NCBI GenBank assembly: GCA_009809945.1
Contig: WTPW01000158.1
Span: forward strand, 459,150 to 523,149
Length of the DNA stretch: 64,000 nucleotides
Origin: Gigaspora margarita
Lineage: Eukaryota; Glomeromycota; Glomeromycetes; Diversisporales; Gigasporaceae
Direction: 5' to 3'
A program made the translations under genes and the position numbers. Below are positions 57,753 to 64,000 of this stretch, piece after piece (position 1 is the stretch's first letter; the number at the start of each line of letters is the position of its first letter). Under the pieces are notes generated by a model. It did no database searches, was not told the origin of the DNA, and saw nothing but the letters and a program-made list of their open reading frames with translations.

Positions 57753-58015
57753 ACAAAGGATTCTTGAACTGTCACTATGGTCATGTAAATTATAGAATTA
57801 TGACAAAAGACCCTTGAACTGCTCTGCTCCTGCTATGAAGCCAAAAACAAAAAGTTATTGTATTGCCACTATAGCGCAAACCAAAAGTAAAGGACCCTTG
57901 AACTGCCACTGCAGTTATGAAACCAAAAAAGAAGTCTTTGAGCTACAGTAGCTATGAAACCAAAAACAAACAGTTGTGTACCACCACTATAGTCTCGAAG
58001 CTTACTTATAACCAC
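57690..58015 (+). repeat. Minisatellite block 3
   Basis: AAAGGATTCTTGAACTGCTA + CTGCAGCTTTAAAGCC-like units, a variant of block 2 with TGAAC for TGCAC and AAAAACAAA between units. About six units. Confidence 0.7.
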
Positions 58016-58094
58016 CATTTAACCATTTAATATCATTTCTTAACCACATTATTATACTTAAGATATAGTGCTTTTAGCAAAAAAGTCTAGATGA

Positions 58095-58435
58095 AAATAA
58101 TAGAGCCAGCCTTCACAAGACAAGTGATAGTGAAAAAAAGATAACCTTCTTCACTAAGACAATTTGCCTTAAATACTTATCCTGTATCATTGGTTCATTC
58201 TTGGCCATAGCTATTATCCTTATCATTTACCCCTATTACAATCTAACAATAATCATAACAATGCGAATTTCAAAAATTATATGCAAATTACCTGTAAATA
58301 CAAGCTACAAAATATTACAACAAGTCAATAAAAGGATACATAAAAAAATCTGGAACATAACCAGTTATAAAGTTATCTGATCTCACAATAATGATCACCT
58401 TGTCACTTTATTGACAGGTTTTTCAAAACTTTGAT
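58095..58435. repeat. Direct repeat R, copy 2
   Basis: Second copy of 54660-55078 with small deletions. It extends through the CTGATCT.ACAATAATGAT.. and TTGACAGGTTTT words. Confidence 0.8.
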
Positions 58436-58726
58436 ATAAGATAATCAGTTGTAATGATTAAAATTTGTTATTATGTATTGACAATTTGTATAATGCAAGT
58501 AATTGTCATAAATTCGTAATTAACTATATAATTGATATTGCTGAATATAGCATAGCAGAAGTTCATTTGATTGGCTATTTGTAACGATTATTTATTTATT
58601 CAGTCAATTGTATTTTGAATTAATTTTATTAGTAAAAATTGTCATGTCTTATCAGTTATAAACTAGGTTAATAGGGGCTGTTAATGTCTGGAGCAAATTA
58701 TAAATTATTTATTTATTGTATTATGT
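58436..58726. other. AT-rich stretch, no gene seen
   Basis: No frame or repeat boundary is supported. Confidence 0.4.
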
Positions 58727-58915
58727 AAAGGACATCTGGACATTTTGATCAAAGTACGCTAGTATTAGAGTTTTACCCAATCATAGTTTAACAAATATAT
58801 CACATAAAGAGCATCCAGACATATTGATCAAAGTAAATCTAGTATTAGAGTTTTGCCCAATCATAATTTAATGAATATAGCACATGTGAATCATCCGGAC
58901 ATTTTTATCACTAAG
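58727..58915. repeat. ~84-bp tandem repeat, 2.3 units
   Basis: ACATCTGGACATTTTGATCA and AGCATCCAGACATATTGATC start units, each followed by AGTATTAGAGTTTT.CCCAAT. A partial third unit (ATCATCCGGACATTTTTATC) closes it. Confidence 0.8.
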
Positions 58916-59223
58916 TATAGAATGTAACTCCTCCGCTATACTCTAGACAAAAATTTTTATTGTAATACATGACAAAATAATTAACTTAAGCGACTGATTT
59001 TTACCTTTAAAACTGCTGTTTTTCAATGAAAGATACAGTAAGCTACAGTAGTTCAGCAAAGTAGATATAAAATGAAATTTTATTAGCCTTAATAATGTTG
59101 GAAAGGTTGGAAGACTTTAACATATTTTGTTGGTTGAAATTCTACTTAGTTACATACTATACTATAGTACTAACTTTCAATTTACATGCATGTATAAACG
59201 ACTATAGAAAATAATTGCCACAA

Positions 59224-59586
59224 GATTAAGGGTAGGTGAATATAGATCATTTCTAAAATAAGTAGATTAACCAAAAAAATATTACACAAAAATCGAACAC
59301 ATGTTACATATAAAAGTTTTTAAAAATATAATCAATTTTCATAAAAGTTTTGGGGTAGATATATTAGACCCTCTAATTCTAATTATAATAATTTGAACCC
59401 CTGTATTATTTAAAAAAAACATACTTGCTTATATCATTAATTCTTCCTAAGTTGATTGAAATTTGCCTAAGTTACACAACATAAATATCATATGATCATC
59501 ACCTGATTTCAATTGAATGTTATTGTAAAAAAATTAGTAACATGATCACTAGTAAAAATGATCGATGTTCACCCTACCCTTAATCT
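59224..59586. mobile_element. MITE, AGATTAAGGGTAGG ends
   Basis: AGATTAAGGGTAGGTGAATA + .GATCATTT pairs with the inverted right end AGATTAAGGGTAGGGTGAAC + AT.GATCATTT. The terminal sequence resembles that of 3924-5384. 363 bp, non-coding. Confidence 0.75.
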
Positions 59587-59589
59587 ATT

Positions 59590-60812
59590 TGAAGGAGTTT
59601 TTCCTGGGCCAAATAAACATTAGGGAGTATCTTTTTATAAAAATTACTAGCTTATTTTAAATATATAATTCTGTAATTTTTAAAATTCATATCTTGCCTG
59701 GCAAACTAAATATATTTATTTATTATAGTAAGCAAGACAAAAAAATTTTATATGTAGGGGGTTAATTGCAAAGAACTTTTTGAGTACCATTTTATTTGAT
59801 CTTAGTTATACACAAAAAATTATGACTTGAATTTGATCTTTCTATCATTATTGTCAAAATAGTTCTTTTTTTTTATTCAAAATTTTTTTAAATTTTTTAT
59901 AAGCAACATTAAATATTCTATTCGAAATTATGTTAATTCTTGAATAAAAAAGAAATAGTTGAAAAACATTCATTCAAATTTCAAATTATTAAAAAATTAA
60001 TAATATTAGAAATTAAATTATTGTATAATGATCTGTAATAACAATTAAATTTTATTTTTTTTGATTCTTAAACTTTTTAGTATATGTTAGAAATTTTATA
60101 TAATATTATTACACTGTAAATAAATTCTAAGTAACATTAAACTTACGATAATAAAAAGGGTTCACAAAATATCCTAATGCTAAAAACATTTTTACAGACA
60201 ATGTAGAGTCATTATTATATCCCTATCATCTTAATATGGGTTAAAAATGATAGTAATTTTTAGAAGAGTCAAGAAAAATAGGTCAGATGAGTCAAAAACA
60301 ATGTTTTTGCTATAGTGATACTAAGGGTGCCATGATCATTCTATCCAATTAAATATAGTATTTTATACATTCAATTAGAACTTGGGGAGAAATTAGGGGT
60401 TTTGAGATATGTACAATATATCTTTTACAATTAGCAGTTTTTTAAATCTTTTTAAAAATCTTTATTTGAATTAATTTATAAATATATTTATAGTTTGCTT
60501 AATTTAAATGAATTTAAATTTAGTACATACAATTTTATTTTAACATGAATAATAATAATTATATATATTTATAATAAATAAATGCAAAACAAATAAATAA
60601 TTGTGTAGCAAAAAAATAAATACATAAGCAAATAAATAAATATAAATTATAATTTTAATGTGAAGCAAATAAATAAATGCAAAAGTGATTAAATAAATAT
60701 AAGAATACTAATTCTTTTTCATTAATTGAATTTACAAATTTTTTAAAAGATTTTTAAAATTTTTTTTATTGATTAAATTTATAATTTTTTAAAAAATTTT
60801 AAAAAATTTTAA
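59590..60812. other. AT-rich stretch, AAATAAATA simple repeats
   Basis: Mostly A/T with AAATAAATAAATGCAAA-type words at 60580-60700. No gene before the ATG at 60815. Confidence 0.45.
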
Positions 60813-61230
60813 AAATGTCTTAGCAAAACCAAGGACCTTGCAAAGTTACAGATTGTGATAGTGATAATGTTATTCATTATTATAAATTTACTACAAAAGC
60901 AATAGAAAAATCAATTGCAAAAAATAAATTTAATATATATACTTATTTAACAATAGATGATCAATTATGTTATATGCATTATTTAAATATTGTAAAGCCT
61001 GATAGAAATAACAAGGAAAATGAACAGAACTTATTACTAATAAAATTCATAAAATTTTTACTATTAATAATGAGTGAAAAGATATTACTATTAATATTTC
61101 AAATAATTAAGTTATTTTAAATGAAAATGATTTTACAAAATTAATTAATAGAACAAATCAATTAGAAATATTTCAAGCAGAAATTAATCAAAAATTAAAT
61201 AACAAAATAGATTTAAATAATGGGTGAATC

Positions 61231-61559
61231 TATTTGTCACTAGCAGTGACAGTCACTGGAGTGTGATCAACCAATTAGATCAAAGGATCATGTGTAATAT
61301 GAAAAATGCAAAAACTTTGATTTTTTTGAAAAATCACTTCTAACTTAAAATTTTGTCTATGAACCTACTTTTTTTTATATGAAAAAAAAATTCCTTGCAA
61401 AATTTTACTATATACTAAGCTTTATTCGAACCCTAACTAAGGCTCTAACCCCAACTCTAATGATTATAAGTTTCAATACTTTGTTTTGTTTTGATCATAA
61501 CATTACATGATCTAATTGGCCAATCATGCTCTGGTGACTGTCACCACCAGTGACAAACA
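61231..61559. mobile_element. MITE inside the 60815 gene
   Basis: Inverted ends TATTTGTCACTAGCAGTGAC + AGTCACTGGA and, from the right, TGTTTGTCACTGGTGGTGAC + AGTCACCAGA. The middle has CCTAACTAAGGCTCTAACCC. About 329 bp. Confidence 0.8.
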
Positions 61560-61734
61560 CATTTTTTTTAAATAATTTAGCACCAAGTAAAATTTTTAAT
61601 TTATATTTATTTATTTATTTATTTAATACTAATGAGATTTTTATTATTACTAGCTTTAAATTTTGAAAATAAAATTGATTTACTTTCAAAAATTCTTTTT
61701 AAAGAGCAGAGAAAATTAAATAATTCAATAGAAT

Positions 61735-62014
61735 TAGTTTCCTCTAGCCTTCTTAAACTAGAAATTTAATCTTTTAGTTTAAAATAAAAAAGTATGAGGT
61801 GAAATGTCACATCTTTTTTCTGTAGCGGTTTAATGGTTAGCCCTGACTGCAAGTGATAGGCTTGCCCTATTGCATAGATTAGTAGATGATTAGTTAGGAA
61901 TTTTAAATATAGTATTTCTTTATATATCATCCTGATATAATTGTAACTTACTATCCTATTCCTGTACTTGACATTAAAAAAAAAAAAAAAAAAAAAAATA
62001 AAATAAAAAAAAAA
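61735..62014 (+). mobile_element. Poly(A)-tailed retroposed element, SINE-like
   Basis: A perfect 17-bp direct repeat, AAATAATTCAATAGAAT, flanks it (61718-61734 and 62015-62031). The 3' end is a ~35-base A-rich tail. Both are hallmarks of LINE-driven target-primed insertion. The body has GCGGTTTAATGGTTAGCCC near 61825, similar to a tRNA-type A box, but no convincing B box. So a tRNA-derived SINE is possible but unproven; a retroposed transcript or short LINE tail would look alike. Confidence 0.75.
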
Positions 62015-62462
62015 AAATAATTCAATAGAATAAGATTCTAGAAAATTTCAGAATTAATTGCAAGTTCTCATTTTTTACTTAATGGATTTTTTGATAAAAT
62101 TTAATGCTATAAGTCCAAAAAGTAGAGATTATCAAAATAGAGAAAATGATAAAAAAATTGCAGTTGGATTTTGTTATCTTCTTGCTGGAGCTCGAAATAA
62201 ATTTGAAATAAATTAAAAATAGAAATTGGTCTTTATTTATTATTATCTGGATATAGTAGTTCTGCAATAGATACATTAGCAAGTTTTGAAATTTCAGCAT
62301 GTTATAAAACATTTGATAATTATAAATAAAATAGCAAAAAAACATCAAACAAAAATTTCTAATTATTTTATATTTTATGTAAGTATATATAGTTTTTTAT
62401 AATAATTTTTATAATATATATTTAAAGTTGTTACTGTATTAAAAAAATTTAATAATATGGTA

Positions 62463-63051
62463 TAAGGTAGAAAGGGGTATTTGGCAAAGTTAATATTACT
62501 AATATAAAAACTTTTTTATTTTAATATTAAAAAAGTTTTTATTTTTTGTATTAAACTTTATATATGATTTAGCATTATTTTATAAAAAAATTAGCAATAT
62601 AACATCTTGATTTAAAGTGATATTAAATGGATTATACATTGTATCAAAATGTTTAAATTTTAAGAGGTAGGGTAATTTGGTGAATTTGTAGTATCTTATG
62701 TGATCCAGTGGTCAGAATTGAATAATTTTTATACCATTTAATTTGTCTCAATGAGATAAATCAAATAATATAAAGTTTATCTGATTCTGATCAGTTGATC
62801 ACAAAATATCATCGATTATATGTTGCACCAAAATGATCCTTAAGGGGTATTTTGACAAAGTGTAAACATAACAGAGAATCGTAAATATCTTGTGACCCAG
62901 TAATCAGAACCAGATGAGCTTGGTACCATTCAATTTGTCTCATTGAGGCGAATCAAATAGTATAAAAGTTATTCAATTCTGATTATTAGATCATGTGATA
63001 CCAAAATTCACCAAATTATCCCTCTTCATCAAATTACCCCTTTCTACCTTA
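62463..63051. mobile_element. TA-flanked MITE with two ~190-bp palindromic units
   Basis: TA on both sides; inverted ends TAAGGTAGAAAGGGGTA. Inside, GTGATCCAGTGGTCAGAATT (62700) and GTGACCCAGTAATCAGAACC (62891) start two tandem units. Each is a palindrome around a CTCA.TGAG centre. It inserted into the 60815 gene. Confidence 0.8.
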
Positions 63052-64000
63052 TATAATTTTTATTTATTAATTTGGTTAAAAAAATTAATAATTAAAATTT
63101 ATTTTTTTAAATTTATAACATAATACTATATTTTAAAATAAATTAAATATATTTTTAGTTTAACTGATTAAATTAATATATTTATTTATTTAGAAAAGCA
63201 CTATGCATATTTTTAATATTGATGATTATTATTTGATTCATTCTTATAAACAACATCATTATCAAATGTGCATTATATGGCTATATGTGTAGCAAAAAAA
63301 AATTAAAAATTGTTTACCAATTTCTAATATTATATTTTTTAATCCTCTTAATATTGATACAAGTTTAATTAACAAATATTTACTGGAAAAATATAATAAA
63401 AATTTTGATATAAGTTGTAATGCTCAAAAATTTTATTGGACTAGTCAAAATATTCAAAATTTTCAATATTTTGATCAAATAGAACTTCTTACAATTCATA
63501 TTTATAATGATGCAATTTGTGAAAGAAAAGATAAAAGATTAATAGAAAATGTTCAAATTATTAATATTGAAGAATATAGATTAAAATTGATAGCAGATTA
63601 TATTAAAGCACTTTCAATGATAACACAAATACTATCATTATATAAATATTTAGATCAAAATATTTTACCAGTTGTAGCTAATTGGCAAGGACAATTATAT
63701 ATTCAAAAAGCTATAACTTTATTACAAAAAAAACTAAAGATTCAAGAAAATAATCCAAATTATCAAAGTACTATTTCAACAAATATTAAAAATTTTATTC
63801 CAATTTTAGGACCTTTATATGTTTCTTTAAATACAAAACAACATATTTTAATAGTTCATTATGATTTTTTAAAAATTATATAATTTTGTTTTTGAATTAA
63901 AAAAAACAATTAGCTAAAAATCCTAGACCTTATAAAATTAATCTTCTTTTAGAATTAGCAAGTGAAAGTTGAAAAAAAATTAGCAATATAATTATTTTAA

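Larger units (their letters stand above)
60815..64000 (+). pseudogene. Decayed copy of a recurrent glomeromycete family, TE-like (runs off window)
   Basis: Segments occur in the order I remember from a high-copy Rhizophagus family of unknown function. A Cys/His N-terminus comes first (GPCKVTDCDSDNVIHYYKFT near 60831, then DDQLCYMHYLNIVKPDRN). Then come KKIAVGFCYLLAGARN near 62152, LYLLLSGYSSSAIDTLASFE near 62232 and AKKHQTKISNYF near 62335. After 63187 come STFNIDDYYLIHS-like text, IELLTIHIYNDAICERK near 63480, LPVVANWQGQLYIQKA near 63666, FIPILGPLYVSLNT near 63796 and LAKNPRPYKINLLLELAS near 63915. Early stops, frame shifts and three inserted elements (61231, 61735, 62463) show it is dead. 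High copy number suggests a transposase-type gene, but I cannot name a superfamily. Continues past base 64000. Confidence 0.55.

Noticed and set aside
61735-62014. tRNA gene at the GCGGTTTAATGGTTAGC word
   Set aside because: No B box, no acceptor-stem pairing and no anticodon arm that I can fold; kept only as a SINE-like element.

Overview
The window looks like a piece of an arbuscular mycorrhizal fungus genome (Glomeromycotina, most like Rhizophagus). I infer this from the extreme A/T richness, short AT-rich spliceosomal introns (GTAAG...TTTTAG), a secreted chymotrypsin-fold protease with a long pro-region, Sel1 repeats, and fragments of several high-copy protein families that I recognise from Rhizophagus from memory. 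No database search was possible, so family names carry that caveat. The sequence is a draft assembly with scattered N and one 745-base gap (45586-46330).

Only one gene looks intact: a secreted S1-like serine protease on the minus strand (35222-36547). Next to it, 34586-35095, is an open three-exon model ending in a Cys-rich segment. The other coding matter is decayed: a multi-exon copy of a Lys/Ser-rich family (5675-7702), a LINE with reverse-transcriptase and RNase H remnants (16560-20425), an intron-bearing MULE-transposase-like gene (29492-33264), a Sel1-repeat gene (56488-57752, minus), and a decayed copy of a large recurrent family running off the right end (60815-64000).

The rest is nested repeats. 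By region: 0.4-5.4 kb, small inverted-repeat (TIR) elements, an LTR fragment and a ~180-bp tandem array; 7.8-12.3 kb, an 86-bp tandem array split by a ~3.9-kb TIR element; 13-16.2 kb, solo-LTR remnants and a foldback element with two elements nested inside; 16.5-21.3 kb, the LINE, carrying a hAT-type MITE and a solo LTR that itself carries a TA-flanked MITE; 22.1-24.6 kb, a 2.5-kb foldback; 26.7-29.3 kb, a second foldback copy and an element holding a 193-bp palindromic satellite plus a 24-bp minisatellite; 37.5-49.4 kb, a nest of TIR elements bracketed by one inverted terminal sequence; 49.6-53.7 kb, more nested TIR elements; 54.3-58.4 kb, a ~46-bp minisatellite and a duplicated ~300-bp segment around the Sel1 remnant; 58.7-63.1 kb, further MITEs and a poly(A)-tailed retroposed element.

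The most interesting pattern is architectural. Several unrelated TIR elements have cores made of tandem ~180-195-bp units, each unit a palindrome, and one ~65-bp module recurs in a solo LTR and in two different MITEs. Target-site duplications and split arrays give a relative insertion order, in one case checked by an empty site inside the same window. The genes do not form an operon or pathway; the window is mainly a repeat graveyard around one or two host genes.
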